Shown here: one piece after another, positions 43,774-53,721 of the stretch | Numbering within the stretch: the first letter of the stretch is position 1 | Layout: each line of letters opens with the position of its first letter | Assembly: GCA_050259235.1 (NCBI GenBank) | Contig: JBLNAG010000005.1 | Coordinates: forward strand, 124,001-188,000 | DNA: 64,000 bases | Source of the DNA: UBA5364 sp050259235 | GTDB taxonomy: Bacteria > Bacillota_I > Bacilli_A > RF39 > UBA660 | Direction of reading: 5' to 3' | The notes under the pieces: generated by a model | What the model was told of the DNA's origin: nothing | Databases searched by the model: none | What the model saw: only the letters and a program-made list of their open reading frames with translations | Program-made: the position numbers and the translations under genes

Positions 43774-43906
43774 ATTAAAAATAATCTATATAAAGGTGGT
43801 AAAAATTGTCAAGTAATAAAAGTGTAATTATATTGATAGAAAAATATATCCATGATAAAATCGCATAATACAACAATAAAATGGAAAGATAAATATAGGT
43901 GATATA

Positions 43907-45679
43907 ATGCGACTTTATCATAAGGGTTTTACATTAATAGAATTAATAGCAGTAATAATTATTTTGGGTATAATATCTTTAATTACAGTTCCTACTATTA
44001 TTAATCTTATTGATTCTTCAAGAATGAAAGCAGCAGAATTAAGTGCTGATGGAATTATAAAATCAGGACAGCAATATTATTACATAAGTAAGTATAACGG
44101 AACGAAAATAACCAATATAATAGATTTAAAAACTGAGGATATATTAAAATATAGTGGAGGAAGACCGGAAGGAGGTACTTTAATAATTGATAATTATGGG
44201 AATATTAGTTCAGTTATGAAATTTCAAAATTATTGTTCAATAAAAAGATTTGTGGATACTGAGGTAACTACATTTAAAATAGATGAAACTAATTCTTGTG
44301 AGATGCTAGCTAGTGAATTAGCACTTGCTAATACTTATAAAGATATTAATTTAAATTGGGCAGATCCACAATTAGAGAGCAATATGATTCCAGTTATATA
44401 TGATGAAAGTAAATGGGTAAAAGCTGATATAACTGAGGAATGGTATAATTATGATAAAAAATATTGGGCTAATGCTGTTACTGTGACTGAATCATCGAGG
44501 AGTTCATATCAAAGTGCTGTTGCAGGAACAGAAATATTAGAAAGTGATATTTTAACTTATTTAGTGTGGATACCAAGATATAGATATAGAATATGGAATG
44601 ATAATCTTTCTATAAATACAACAGGAGTAAATAATAATAAAATACATACTATTGAAGTTGAATTTGAACATAGTAAGATAGATAAATCAAACGGAAATAC
44701 AAATGAAACATGGTTAACTCATCCAGCATTTACTTTTGGTGATAAGGAATTAAATGGTTTTTGGGTAAGTAAATTTGAAATTAGTTCTGATGAAACAAGT
44801 TTATGTTATACTGCAGAATCAGTAGATAATTGTAATGTTACTAATATATATCCTAAGGTAAAACCTAATAGGACATCATGGCGAAGCATTCAATTAGCTA
44901 ATGCTTTTCAAGTAGTTAGAAATATGGAGTCAATTAACAATATCTATGGATTTACTGCAGAATCAGTAGATACTCATGTAACTAAAAATATGGAATGGGG
45001 AGCAGTTGCTTATTTATCACATTCAAAGTTTGGAATAAATAAAGAAATAAGAATGAATAATAGTAAACTAGCTATTACTGGTTGTGCTGCAACTAATGTT
45101 CCTACTGCAGCATATCCAGATTATTCTAATTATTATGAAGGATGTCAAAATCAATATAATACAAGTGCTGGATTTTTAGCTAGTACTACAGGTAATATAA
45201 CGGGTATTTATGATATATCTGGCGGTTCGGTTGAATTTGTTATGGGTATATTGGAAGATAGTCCAAATAGTAACAAACCAATGTCAGGATATAATGCTAC
45301 TACTCATTCAGGATTTAATGGAATGCTTTCTAATGGAGGCTCAGTAGTTAATGGAATAGATTTTCCTGATTCTAAATATTATGATATATATAATTATGGT
45401 ACAACCGCTGGTGATGTTAATGCATATTCAAGAGGAAAATTAGGAGATGCTACTATGGAAATGGGACCATTTGGTACATATTCAGGGTCTGATAGTATTC
45501 CAAGATATATTAATTCTTGGTATGGTGATTTAGCTAACTTTGTCCATAATAATGGCCCATGGTTTGTAAGAGGTAGTAGTTGGGCAGATGGTTCTATAAC
45601 TGGGGCTTTTGGCTATAGTAATTTCTTTGGTAGTGCAGATGGCCGTAGATCATTTAGAGCAATTGTTAGTGTGGAATAA
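43907..45679 (+). CDS. type IV prepilin fused to FGE/C-type-lectin-like domain (third paralogue)
   Basis: 590 aa. Prepilin signal: leader MRLYHKG, then FTLIELIAVIIILGII with Glu5. The lectin-like domain (about 150-590) has the same landmarks as the other two: MEWGAVAYLSHSKFG, GIYDISGGSVEFVMG, GPWFVRG, G-A-F and SFRAIV. Identity to the others is lower across its whole length. Its last 53 codons contain only about 6 ending in C, so it looks like the host average and does not show the composition step seen in copies 1 and 2. RBS AGGTGATA. Terminator at 45682-45719. Confidence 0.85.
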   Translation: MRLYHKGFTLIELIAVIIILGIISLITVPTIINLIDSSRMKAAELSADGIIKSGQQYYYISKYNGTKITNIIDLKTEDILKYSGGRPEGGTLIIDNYGNISSVMKFQNYCSIKRFVDTEVTTFKIDETNSCEMLASELALANTYKDINLNWADPQLESNMIPVIYDESKWVKADITEEWYNYDKKYWANAVTVTESSRSSYQSAVAGTEILESDILTYLVWIPRYRYRIWNDNLSINTTGVNNNKIHTIEVEFEHSKIDKSNGNTNETWLTHPAFTFGDKELNGFWVSKFEISSDETSLCYTAESVDNCNVTNIYPKVKPNRTSWRSIQLANAFQVVRNMESINNIYGFTAESVDTHVTKNMEWGAVAYLSHSKFGINKEIRMNNSKLAITGCAATNVPTAAYPDYSNYYEGCQNQYNTSAGFLASTTGNITGIYDISGGSVEFVMGILEDSPNSNKPMSGYNATTHSGFNGMLSNGGSVVNGIDFPDSKYYDIYNYGTTAGDVNAYSRGKLGDATMEMGPFGTYSGSDSIPRYINSWYGDLANFVHNNGPWFVRGSSWADGSITGAFGYSNFFGSADGRRSFRAIVSVE

Positions 45680-45681
45680 TT

Positions 45682-45719
45682 AAAAAAGGCATATTCAAAA
45701 CATGTCTTTTTATTTTTTT
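45682..45719 (+). terminator. terminator after the third lectin-like gene
   Basis: AAAAGGCAT / ATGTCTTTT stem (one G.T) and a T run. Confidence 0.75.
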
Positions 45720-45750
45720 GATAAAATGGTCTTTAAAAATCATTTTAGTG

Positions 45751-45759
45751 TGGTATAAT
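45751..45759 (+). promoter_or_regulatory. extended -10 promoter of pyk
   Basis: TGG-TATAAT 15 nt before the ATG. Confidence 0.55.
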
Positions 45760-45774
45760 TATTATGGTGATAAT

Positions 45775-47190
45775 ATGAATAAGACTAAAATAATTGCAAC
45801 TATAGGACCAGCTAGTAGTAGTAAAGAAACGCTTAGAAAGTTAATGCAAAGAGGTATGGATGTAGCTCGCATTAATTTAAGTCATGCTAGCTATAATCAA
45901 TGTATTGATATTGTCGAAAAAATTAATGAATTAAACATTGAATTAAAAACTAATGTGGCTATTATGTTTGATACAAAAGGGCCAGATATTAGAGTAGGTA
46001 GATTTAGTGGGGGGGAAGCTTACCTTACTGAAGGAGATAAAATAAGAGTTTATATGGATGAATTATTAGGTGATAGCACTAAATTTAGTGTTAGTTATCC
46101 TAATTTAATTAATGATGTAAAATATGATACTATCATTAAACTAGATAGTGGATTAATTGAATTACAAGTATTAGATAAAGGTAAAGATTATCTTTTATGT
46201 GAAGTATTGTCGGGCGGAACAATAAGGGATCATCGTAGTTTAAATGTTCCAAATATTCATTTAAATAGAGCTTTTTTAAGTAAAAAAGATATTGAAGATA
46301 TTAAGTTTGCTCATAAGATGGGTGGAGACTTTTTAGCATTATCATTTGTTGAAACAGCTGAGAATATTTTGGAAGTAAATGATTTACTAATTGAACTTGA
46401 AGATGATCATATGAGTATAATTGCTAAAGTAGAAAATGAAACAGCAGTCGATGAAATAGACGGTATTATGGCTGTATGTGATGGTATTATGGTAGCAAGA
46501 GGAGACTTGGGTGTTGAAATACCGTTGGAAAGAATTCCTGGTATTCAAAAAATGATTATTAGTAAATGTATTATGGCAGGTAAGATTAGCATTGTTGCTA
46601 CTGAACTTATGGCTTCAATGGAAAATCAAATTAGACCTACAAGAGCTGAAGTTAGTGATGTTGCTAACGCTGTATTAGATGGTACTGATGCGGTAATGTT
46701 AAGTGGTGAAACAACGATTGGTAAATATCCAATTGAAACTTTATCAACAATGGAAAAAATTATTGCTTCAGCAGAATTAGATATTGATTATATGGATTTA
46801 TTAGATCGAGCAGTTAGAACTGAAAAACAAGACATAACAGGAATTCTTGCTTATAATGTTGCGGAAAGTGCTAATAGATTAAAATGTAAAGCTATTATTA
46901 CTCCAACAGTTAGTGGTTATACTGCCCGCAAGATAAGTCGTTTTAGACCAAGTTGTCCAATTATAGCTGCCAGTCCTAACATTCTGACAGTTAAATCGCT
47001 TGCATTATGTTTTGGTGTTACTCCTGTTGTTATTGATGAATTAAAGACTTTTGATAAAATTATTGATAAGGCTAGAGAAATAACAATGGAATTAATAGAA
47101 ACAAAAGAAAATGATCGAATTATTATTACTGGTGGTTATCCTTTTAAAGGAGTTAAGCATACTAATTTTATGAAGATAGAAGAATTATAA
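45775..47190 (+). CDS. pyk: Pyruvate kinase
   Basis: Last ATP-forming step of glycolysis. 471 aa, the short form without the extra C-terminal PEP-utiliser domain found in Bacillus. Motifs: TKIIATIGPASSS at the N-terminus, DTKGPDIRVG, the IIAKVENETAVDEID signature with the catalytic Lys, and MVARGDLGVEIP. ATG 45775 is supported by GGTGATA; a longer upstream frame begins inside the promoter and is rejected. The GH31 gene starts 22 nt later, so sugar release and glycolysis may share a transcript. Confidence 0.97.
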   Translation: MNKTKIIATIGPASSSKETLRKLMQRGMDVARINLSHASYNQCIDIVEKINELNIELKTNVAIMFDTKGPDIRVGRFSGGEAYLTEGDKIRVYMDELLGDSTKFSVSYPNLINDVKYDTIIKLDSGLIELQVLDKGKDYLLCEVLSGGTIRDHRSLNVPNIHLNRAFLSKKDIEDIKFAHKMGGDFLALSFVETAENILEVNDLLIELEDDHMSIIAKVENETAVDEIDGIMAVCDGIMVARGDLGVEIPLERIPGIQKMIISKCIMAGKISIVATELMASMENQIRPTRAEVSDVANAVLDGTDAVMLSGETTIGKYPIETLSTMEKIIASAELDIDYMDLLDRAVRTEKQDITGILAYNVAESANRLKCKAIITPTVSGYTARKISRFRPSCPIIAASPNILTVKSLALCFGVTPVVIDELKTFDKIIDKAREITMELIETKENDRIIITGGYPFKGVKHTNFMKIEEL

Positions 47191-47212
47191 ATCTAAAAGG
47201 GGTTGAATCTCT

Positions 47213-49624
47213 GTGTATAATTTAGGCAGCCAATTTGTATTTGATTATGAAAAAGCTCAACCTAATCCTAAAGCTATTATCAAGGGTAAAAGGTTTCGTA
47301 TTACTGTTTTAACAGAACGATTAATTAGACTTGAATATAGTGAAAATGGAGTGTTTGAGGACCGACCTACCGAATTAATTTGGTATCGTAATTTTAGTGT
47401 ACCTAAATTTACTTTAAAAGAGGATGAAAAGTATATTGAATTAACTACTAAATACTTCACTTTGCATTATGCTAAAGAAAAGAAATTTTATGGTGGTAAG
47501 TTAAATCCTACTGCTCATTTAAAAGTAGATGTTTTAAATTCAGACCGTTATTGGTATTATAATCATCCTGAAATAAGAAATTATGGTGCCCCTTCAACTT
47601 TACTTTCTAATAAAAAAGGTAAAATTACGTTTAAAAAAGGATTATATTCAATTGATGGTTTTGCTAGTATTGATGATAGTAATAGTAAAATAATGGAACC
47701 AACTGGAACTGTTATTGATAGAGATAATAAAGTAATAGATATATACTTATTTGTATATTTAAAAGATTTTGATTTATGTTTAAAAGATTATTTTAATGTT
47801 ACTGGTTATCCACCACTATTACCAAGATATGCTTTGGGTAATTGGTGGAGTCGTAATAATCCTTATAATGATAATGATTTAAAAGAATTAATAACTAACT
47901 TTGATCGTAAGAATATTCCAATTTCAGTCTTATTACTCGATAAAGATTGGCACGTAAGAACTTATGAAAAAGATGTTCATTTAAAAACTGGTTTTTCATG
48001 GAATAAAGATTTCTTTAAAGCTCCTTATGAAATGATTTCATATATTCATTCTAAGGGAATAAGAATTGGTTTAAATATTAATCCTACTGAAGGATTAAGA
48101 GCAATTGACGAGTATTATGAAAAAGCTCGTGCTTACTTAGAGGCAGATCAAAATGGTGTTATTCCATTTAATATTTTAAATCCACGTTTTGTTGATACAT
48201 ATTTGAAATTGTTTATTCATCCATTAGATAATCTAGATGTTGATTTCTTCTGGATTGATTACTTTGAAAAAAATAAATTAAATGATTTATGGTTATTAAA
48301 ACACTATCATTTTTATGATATGATGCGTAACTATAAACGACGCCCAATGGTATTAGGATATAATGCTATGGTTGCGCCTCATCGTTATCCAGTATTATAT
48401 TCTGGTAAGACAATTGTTGGATGGGATGCTTTAAAATTAATTCCTGCTCATAACTCTAATGCTGCTAACAATGGTGTTAGTTGGTGGAGTCATGATATAG
48501 GGGGATATTTTAAAGGGATTGAAGATAATGAATTATATATTAGATATGTTCAATTAGGAACATTTAGTCCTATCTTAAAATTTGGGGCTGATAATGGTAA
48601 GTATTATAAGAGAGAACCTTGGAGATGGAGTATTAAAACCTATACTATTACTCAAGATTATATGATTTTAAGACATCGCTTAATTCCTTATTTATACACA
48701 GAAGCATATCGTTATCATAAAGAAGGAATTCCATTAATTCAACCAATATATTATAAATATCCTGAAATGTATGATGATGTAATATATAAAAATGAGTATT
48801 ACTTAGGTAGTCAATTATTTGTGGCTCCGATTGTTAAATCAAAAGACTTTGTTATGGATAGAGCAATTCATAAATTCTATATGCCTGATGGTGTATGGTA
48901 TGACTTTGTTACTGGCAAAAAATTTGTTGGTGATAAAAATTATGTATCATTCTTTAAAGATCAAGATTATCCAGTTTTCGCAAGAACAGGTTCAATTATA
49001 CCTTTAGGTGAAAATGAAAATCTTAATGATACAACACCACCTAAGAATATGGAAATACATATTTTCCCAGGCAAGAGTAATTTATATCGTCTTTATGAAG
49101 ATGATGGAATTAGTGATTTACACAAAAAAGGGTATTATTTAATTTCATCTATTGAATATAATTATTTACCTAATAACTATACCGTCATTATTAGAGCATT
49201 AGAAGGTAAGAGTGGAATTGCTCCTGATAATAGAAATTATAAAATTAGATTTAGAAATACTAAGTCAGCAGAAGATGTAATTGCATACTTTAATAATGAT
49301 CAGATAAAATATGAAGCATATGCCGATGGTACTGACTTTGTAGTTGAGTTAAAAGAAGTCCCAACTATTGGACAATTAACTTTAAACTGCAAGGGTAAAG
49401 ATATTGAAATAGATGCTATTCGTTTTATTAAAGATGATATTGAAGGAATCATTAGTGACTTACAAATTGAAACTTTAATGAAGGAAAAAATAGATGCTAT
49501 TTTATTTGGTGAATTACCATACCGTAAGAAGAGAATTGCTATAAGACGTTTATCAGGTAAAGGTCTTGAAAGGAAATTTATTAAATTATTCTTAAAATTA
49601 CTTGAATATATGGAAGACATATAG
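47213..49624 (+). CDS. Glycoside hydrolase family 31 (alpha-glucosidase type)
   Basis: 803 aa, no signal peptide, so probably cytoplasmic. Catalytic (beta/alpha)8 domain: PRYALGNWWSRNNPY, the nucleophile Asp in FFWIDYFEKN and the acid/base Asp in WWSHDIGGY. Beta domains surround it, and a C-terminal DUF5110-like segment carries YRLYEDDG. The last ~70 residues are helical and basic (IDAILFGELPYRKKRIA). The family includes alpha-glucosidases and alpha-xylosidases; the sugar is not predictable here. GTG start, with AAAGGGG 9 nt upstream. It lies directly downstream of pyk. Confidence 0.93.
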   Translation: MYNLGSQFVFDYEKAQPNPKAIIKGKRFRITVLTERLIRLEYSENGVFEDRPTELIWYRNFSVPKFTLKEDEKYIELTTKYFTLHYAKEKKFYGGKLNPTAHLKVDVLNSDRYWYYNHPEIRNYGAPSTLLSNKKGKITFKKGLYSIDGFASIDDSNSKIMEPTGTVIDRDNKVIDIYLFVYLKDFDLCLKDYFNVTGYPPLLPRYALGNWWSRNNPYNDNDLKELITNFDRKNIPISVLLLDKDWHVRTYEKDVHLKTGFSWNKDFFKAPYEMISYIHSKGIRIGLNINPTEGLRAIDEYYEKARAYLEADQNGVIPFNILNPRFVDTYLKLFIHPLDNLDVDFFWIDYFEKNKLNDLWLLKHYHFYDMMRNYKRRPMVLGYNAMVAPHRYPVLYSGKTIVGWDALKLIPAHNSNAANNGVSWWSHDIGGYFKGIEDNELYIRYVQLGTFSPILKFGADNGKYYKREPWRWSIKTYTITQDYMILRHRLIPYLYTEAYRYHKEGIPLIQPIYYKYPEMYDDVIYKNEYYLGSQLFVAPIVKSKDFVMDRAIHKFYMPDGVWYDFVTGKKFVGDKNYVSFFKDQDYPVFARTGSIIPLGENENLNDTTPPKNMEIHIFPGKSNLYRLYEDDGISDLHKKGYYLISSIEYNYLPNNYTVIIRALEGKSGIAPDNRNYKIRFRNTKSAEDVIAYFNNDQIKYEAYADGTDFVVELKEVPTIGQLTLNCKGKDIEIDAIRFIKDDIEGIISDLQIETLMKEKIDAILFGELPYRKKRIAIRRLSGKGLERKFIKLFLKLLEYMEDI

Positions 49625-49676
49625 TATAATGAGGTTAATTTTGAATGACTTAGAAAAAGACTAGTAATAATCAATT

Positions 49677-49853
49677 TATTTATAGAGAGTTAGTGGTTGG
49701 TGCAAACTAATATTAAATGATTATGAACTCACTTTGGAGTTGTATATATGAAAGTATATACCGCAGTGATGCGTTAAAATATTAAGTGCATAAATTATTA
49801 TGAAATAGGGTGGTACCGCGATATTCGTCCCTATATTTGTAATAATTTTTTTG
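49677..49853 (+). promoter_or_regulatory. T-box riboswitch, Leu specifier (CTC)
   Basis: T-box GGGTGGTACCGCG at 49808-49820 (followed by A instead of the usual G). Terminator pairing AAATAGGG with CCCTATATTT, then T run. Specifier context GAA-CTC-A-CTTTGGAG gives CTC at 49728-49730, a Leu codon, matching leuS. A TTGAAT-18-TAATAA promoter lies at 49641-49670. The 5' ~35 nt are nearly identical to the Val leader. Confidence 0.92.
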
Positions 49854-49866
49854 TTTAGGAGGAAGT

Positions 49867-50220
49867 ATGGAAGATTTTATATTTACAATTGTTGTGTTCG
49901 TTATTATTTATTTAGCTTATTTATTCACCGTTATTTTAAGGAAGGATAAACTAAGAAAATTTATAAATGCTAAGGAAGTCACACTCCTTAAAAATAGACA
50001 TCATTTAAATCTTGATAAAATAAATGTTAAGAGTTTAGCTAATACTATAGCTATTAGTAATTCATTTATTATCTCTTTTGCTATATATATAGCATTATTA
50101 GTAGATAATATGATTTTACAGTTATTAATTGGTTTTTTGGTAATGATACCTTTAATTCTCATCATTTATCATATTATTGGTAGACATTATAAAAAGAAAG
50201 AAGTTGATAAGAATGTATAA
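49867..50220 (+). CDS. small membrane protein, 117 aa, under the Leu T-box
   Basis: Three hydrophobic segments (about 4-22, 62-80 and 84-104) and a basic loop with LLKNRHHLNLDKIN. No family recognised. Strong RBS AGGAGGA. It sits between the Leu T-box and leuS and overlaps leuS by 8 nt, so its expression should rise when Leu-tRNA is uncharged. A transport-related role would make sense but there is no direct evidence. Confidence 0.8.
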   Translation: MEDFIFTIVVFVIIYLAYLFTVILRKDKLRKFINAKEVTLLKNRHHLNLDKINVKSLANTIAISNSFIISFAIYIALLVDNMILQLLIGFLVMIPLILIIYHIIGRHYKKKEVDKNV

Positions 50221-52615
50221 TTTTAGTGAAATAGAAAAAAAATGGCAAAAATATTGGGAAGATTCTAATACTTTTGTAACATCAAATAATACAACTAAAC
50301 CAAAGTATTATTATTTAATAGAGTTCCCTTATCCATCTGGGGTAGGATTACATGTTGGTCATGTTAGAAGTTATACAGCGTTAGATGCAATGGCTAGAAA
50401 AAAAAGAATGGAAGGCTTCAATGTATTATTTCCAATTGGCTGGGATTCTTTTGGTGCGCCTGCTGAACAATATGCTATTTTAAATAAAATTCATCCTAAG
50501 AATGCAGTTGCTCCTGCCATCAAGACTTTTAAACAACAAATAAAAGATATGGGTATTGGTTTTGATTGGTCTAGAGAATTTGCAACCACTGATGAAGATT
50601 ATTATAAATGGACTCAATGGCAATTCTTGAAATTCTTTGAACATGATATGGCATATAAGGCTAAGAAGAATATTAATTGGTGTCCAAAGTGTAAATCAGG
50701 ATTATCTAATGAAGATTCATCTGGTGGAGTATGTGAAAGATGTGGGACTAAAGTAGTTCAAAAAGAAAAAGAACAATGGATGTTAAAAATGCGTGATTAT
50801 GCAGACAAATTAATTGAAGGATTAGAATTAACTGATTTCCAAGAAAGAACTAAAATTGCCCAAATAAATTGGATTGGAAAATCAGAAGGAGCAGAAGTTG
50901 ATTTTGAAATAGATAATACTAATGAGAAATTAACAGTATATACAACAAGACCAGATACTCTATATGGAGTAACATTCATGGTAGTTGCCCCAGAACATCC
51001 AATAATTGAAAAACTAAAAAGTAAAATAACTAACTATAAGGAAGTAATTGATTATAAAGTTAAATCAAATGAAAAGTCTGAGTTTGAAAGAACAGAATTA
51101 ACAAAAGAAAAAACAGGGGTTAGAATTGAAGGAATAAAAGTAATTAATCCTTTAACTAAAAAAGCGGTAGAAATTTGGACTTCTGATTATGTAATGATGA
51201 ACTATGGAACTGGTGCTATTATGGCTGTTCCTGCTCATGATGAACGTGATTATGAATTTGCCAAGAAATTTGGAATTGAAATAATTGAAGTAATAAAAGG
51301 TGGAGACATTTCTAAAGGGTCTTATACTGGTGATGGAGAAATGGTCAATTCTGGAATTTTAAACGGAATGACTAATAAAAAGGATTCAATCACAAAAGTT
51401 ATAGATTTCTTAGAAGCAAATAAATTAGGAAAAAGAAAAACTAATTATAAGTTACAAGATTGGATATTTTCAAGACAAAGATTCTGGGGAGAACCAATAC
51501 CATTAATTCATTGTGATGATTGTGGATGGGTTGCAGTCCCAGAAAAAGATTTACCAGTTACTTTACCAGATGTTGTTCAATATGAACCAACAGAAGATGG
51601 TGAAAGCCCTTTAGCAAACATTACTGAATGGGTAAATACTACTTGTCCAAAATGTGGAAAATCTGCTAAAAGGGAAACTGATACAATGCCTAACTGGGCA
51701 GGATCATCATGGTACTGGTTAAGATATATGGATCCTCGTAATGATAATGAATTTGTTAGTAGGGAAGCATTAAATTATTGGGGAATGGTAGACTACTACA
51801 ATGGTGGAATGGAACATGCTACAAGACATTTATTATATGCAAGATTCTGGCATAGATTCTTATATGATATAGGGTTAGTACCAACTAAAGAACCATTTAA
51901 AAAACGTGTTTCTCACGGTATGATATTAGGTGAGAATGGCGAAAAAATGTCTAAATCTAAAGGCAATGTTGTTAATCCAGATGATATGGTAAAAGACTAT
52001 GGCGCAGATGCATTAAGATGCTATGAGATGTTTATAGGCGACTATTCTATGGATGCTGCATGGAGTGAAAATGGTTTAAAAGGATGTAAAAAATTCCTAG
52101 ATAGAATTTATCGTATAAAAGATAAATTAAATGATAGTGAAGAATATACTAAAGACTTAGAAATAACAATAAATCAAATAATTAAAAAAGTTACGGAAGA
52201 TTTAGAAAACATGAAATATAATACAGCTGTTTCTTCTTTAATGATTTTATTAAATGAATATGAAAAATTAGAAACTATTTCTAAAAGAGATTATCGTACA
52301 TTATTAATTTTATTAAATCCTATAGCTCCACATATAACTGAAGAATTAAATCAAATAGCTAATTTAGGAAGTCCAATATGTGAAAGTGAATGGGTAAAAT
52401 ATGATTCAAATAAATTAGAAAATAATACATTTGAGATGGTTGTTCAAGTCAATGGAAAAGTAAGAGGAAAAACTTTAGTTTCGGCTAATGCTTCTAAAGA
52501 AGAAATGGAAAGTCTTGCTAAAGAAATTGACAATGTTAAAAAATCTATTGAAGGAAAAGAAATTGTTAAAATAATTACTATTCCTAAGAAAATGGTTAAT
52601 ATCGTTATAAAATAA
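50213..52615 (+). CDS. leuS: Leucyl-tRNA synthetase
   Basis: 800 aa class I synthetase. HIGH motif in PSGVGLHVGHVRSYT, zinc-ribbon-like Cys pairs (CPKCKSG and CERCG), CP1 editing domain with TTRPDTLYGVTF and a GTGAIMAVPAHDERD segment, KMSKS in GEKMSKSKGN, then the anticodon domain. ATG 50213 is taken because the upstream in-frame ATG at 50177 adds 12 residues not seen in the family and overlaps the preceding gene. GATAAGA is a weak RBS, so coupling with the upstream gene is likely. Confidence 0.98.
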   Translation: MYNFSEIEKKWQKYWEDSNTFVTSNNTTKPKYYYLIEFPYPSGVGLHVGHVRSYTALDAMARKKRMEGFNVLFPIGWDSFGAPAEQYAILNKIHPKNAVAPAIKTFKQQIKDMGIGFDWSREFATTDEDYYKWTQWQFLKFFEHDMAYKAKKNINWCPKCKSGLSNEDSSGGVCERCGTKVVQKEKEQWMLKMRDYADKLIEGLELTDFQERTKIAQINWIGKSEGAEVDFEIDNTNEKLTVYTTRPDTLYGVTFMVVAPEHPIIEKLKSKITNYKEVIDYKVKSNEKSEFERTELTKEKTGVRIEGIKVINPLTKKAVEIWTSDYVMMNYGTGAIMAVPAHDERDYEFAKKFGIEIIEVIKGGDISKGSYTGDGEMVNSGILNGMTNKKDSITKVIDFLEANKLGKRKTNYKLQDWIFSRQRFWGEPIPLIHCDDCGWVAVPEKDLPVTLPDVVQYEPTEDGESPLANITEWVNTTCPKCGKSAKRETDTMPNWAGSSWYWLRYMDPRNDNEFVSREALNYWGMVDYYNGGMEHATRHLLYARFWHRFLYDIGLVPTKEPFKKRVSHGMILGENGEKMSKSKGNVVNPDDMVKDYGADALRCYEMFIGDYSMDAAWSENGLKGCKKFLDRIYRIKDKLNDSEEYTKDLEITINQIIKKVTEDLENMKYNTAVSSLMILLNEYEKLETISKRDYRTLLILLNPIAPHITEELNQIANLGSPICESEWVKYDSNKLENNTFEMVVQVNGKVRGKTLVSANASKEEMESLAKEIDNVKKSIEGKEIVKIITIPKKMVNIVIK

Positions 52616-52626
52616 GGAAGTGTGTT

Positions 52627-53043
52627 ATGGAGAATTTAAATAAGATTAATTGTAAATTAATAACTACATCAATAATAATTTTAGTAGTTATTGGTTTATA
52701 TATTTTATTTATCTCTATTTCTAATAAAAAATTAATTATGAGTATATCTAATATTTCAACAGTATGCATTACTAATAAAGTTTTAATATATTCTAATTTG
52801 GAATATGAAGTATATAGTACTATAGGCGATAAGCTTAAATATAGTGGTAAAATAAAATATAAAGGGAATTTAAATTCATTAGTTAATACTGTAAAGACTT
52901 ATAAACCAGACAATGAAACTTTAGTTAATTATAGGATAGTTTTAAATAATGGAGAAGAAATAGTTGCTTCTATTGAGAAAGCTAAAGAACTTAATGATTT
53001 TCTTTCTTTGATTAATATAGATGACTTGTTCTGGTGTAATTAA
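52627..53043 (+). CDS. hypothetical membrane-anchored protein, 138 aa
   Basis: An N-terminal membrane segment (about 12-33) and a 100-residue domain predicted outside. No family recognised; the region from KYSGKIKYKGNLNSL may be a beta-rich module. 11 nt after leuS with RBS AAGGAAG, so it may be the last gene of the Leu T-box unit. A terminator follows (53042-53069). Confidence 0.7.
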   Translation: MENLNKINCKLITTSIIILVVIGLYILFISISNKKLIMSISNISTVCITNKVLIYSNLEYEVYSTIGDKLKYSGKIKYKGNLNSLVNTVKTYKPDNETLVNYRIVLNNGEEIVASIEKAKELNDFLSLINIDDLFWCN

Positions 53044-53069
53044 AATAAACCTTAGGGTTTATTTTTTTT
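53042..53069 (+). terminator. terminator upstream of rnhB
   Basis: AAATAAACC / GGTTTATTT stem and T run; the rnhB extended -10 (TGC-TATAAT, 53078-53086) follows within 10 nt. Confidence 0.8.
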
Positions 53070-53103
53070 GCTTTTTTTGCTATAATTATGATGAGGTAAA
53101 GAT

Positions 53104-53715
53104 ATGGATCTATATAAGTATGAAAAAGAATTATATGACCAAGGAATAAAATATATTGGAGGAGTAGATGAAGTAGGTAGAGGTCCTTTAATTGGCCCTG
53201 TAGTTGCGTCATGTGTTGTTCTTCCAGATAATTTTGTTTTAGAAGGTCTAAATGATTCTAAGAAATTAAGTGAAAAAAAACGTGACTTATTTTATGAATA
53301 TATTATTAATAACTGTGTAGCCTATGGAATAGGAATAGTAAGTGAAAAAGAGATAGATGAAATAAACATCTATCAAGCATCTAAAAAAGCCATGATGATA
53401 GCTATTAAAGAAGTGCAAAGTAAAATTAAATTAGAGCATATATTAATAGATGCTATGCCATTAGAATTAGATATTGGAAGTACTTCTATTATAAAAGGTG
53501 ATGCTAAAAGTATAAGTATTGCTGCTGCATCCGTAATAGCTAAAGTTACACGTGATAAAATGATGTATGAAATAAGTGAAAAATATCCAATGTATGGTTT
53601 TGATAAACATAAAGGTTATCCAACTAAAAAACATATAGAAGCAATGAAAAAATATGGTTTGATAGAAGGATATCGCTTAAGTTATCAGCCAGTAAAAGAA
53701 ATGATAGAAAGGTGA
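53104..53715 (+). CDS. rnhB: Ribonuclease HII
   Basis: Removes ribonucleotides and RNA-DNA hybrids. 203 aa. GVDEVGRGPLIGPVVA holds the first acidic pair (Asp, Glu), and the second Asp lies in ILIDAMPL; the C-terminal YPMYGFDKHKGYPT motif is typical of the family. RBS GAGGTAA. It may begin a short unit with the two genes that follow. Confidence 0.97.
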   Translation: MDLYKYEKELYDQGIKYIGGVDEVGRGPLIGPVVASCVVLPDNFVLEGLNDSKKLSEKKRDLFYEYIINNCVAYGIGIVSEKEIDEINIYQASKKAMMIAIKEVQSKIKLEHILIDAMPLELDIGSTSIIKGDAKSISIAAASVIAKVTRDKMMYEISEKYPMYGFDKHKGYPTKKHIEAMKKYGLIEGYRLSYQPVKEMIER

Positions 53716-53721
53716 TGAAAT

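Noticed and set aside
43808..43870. 20-codon TTG-start frame after AAAGGTGG
   Set aside because: Too short, rare start codon, composition like the spacer around it, and a terminator just upstream leaves it without a clear promoter.
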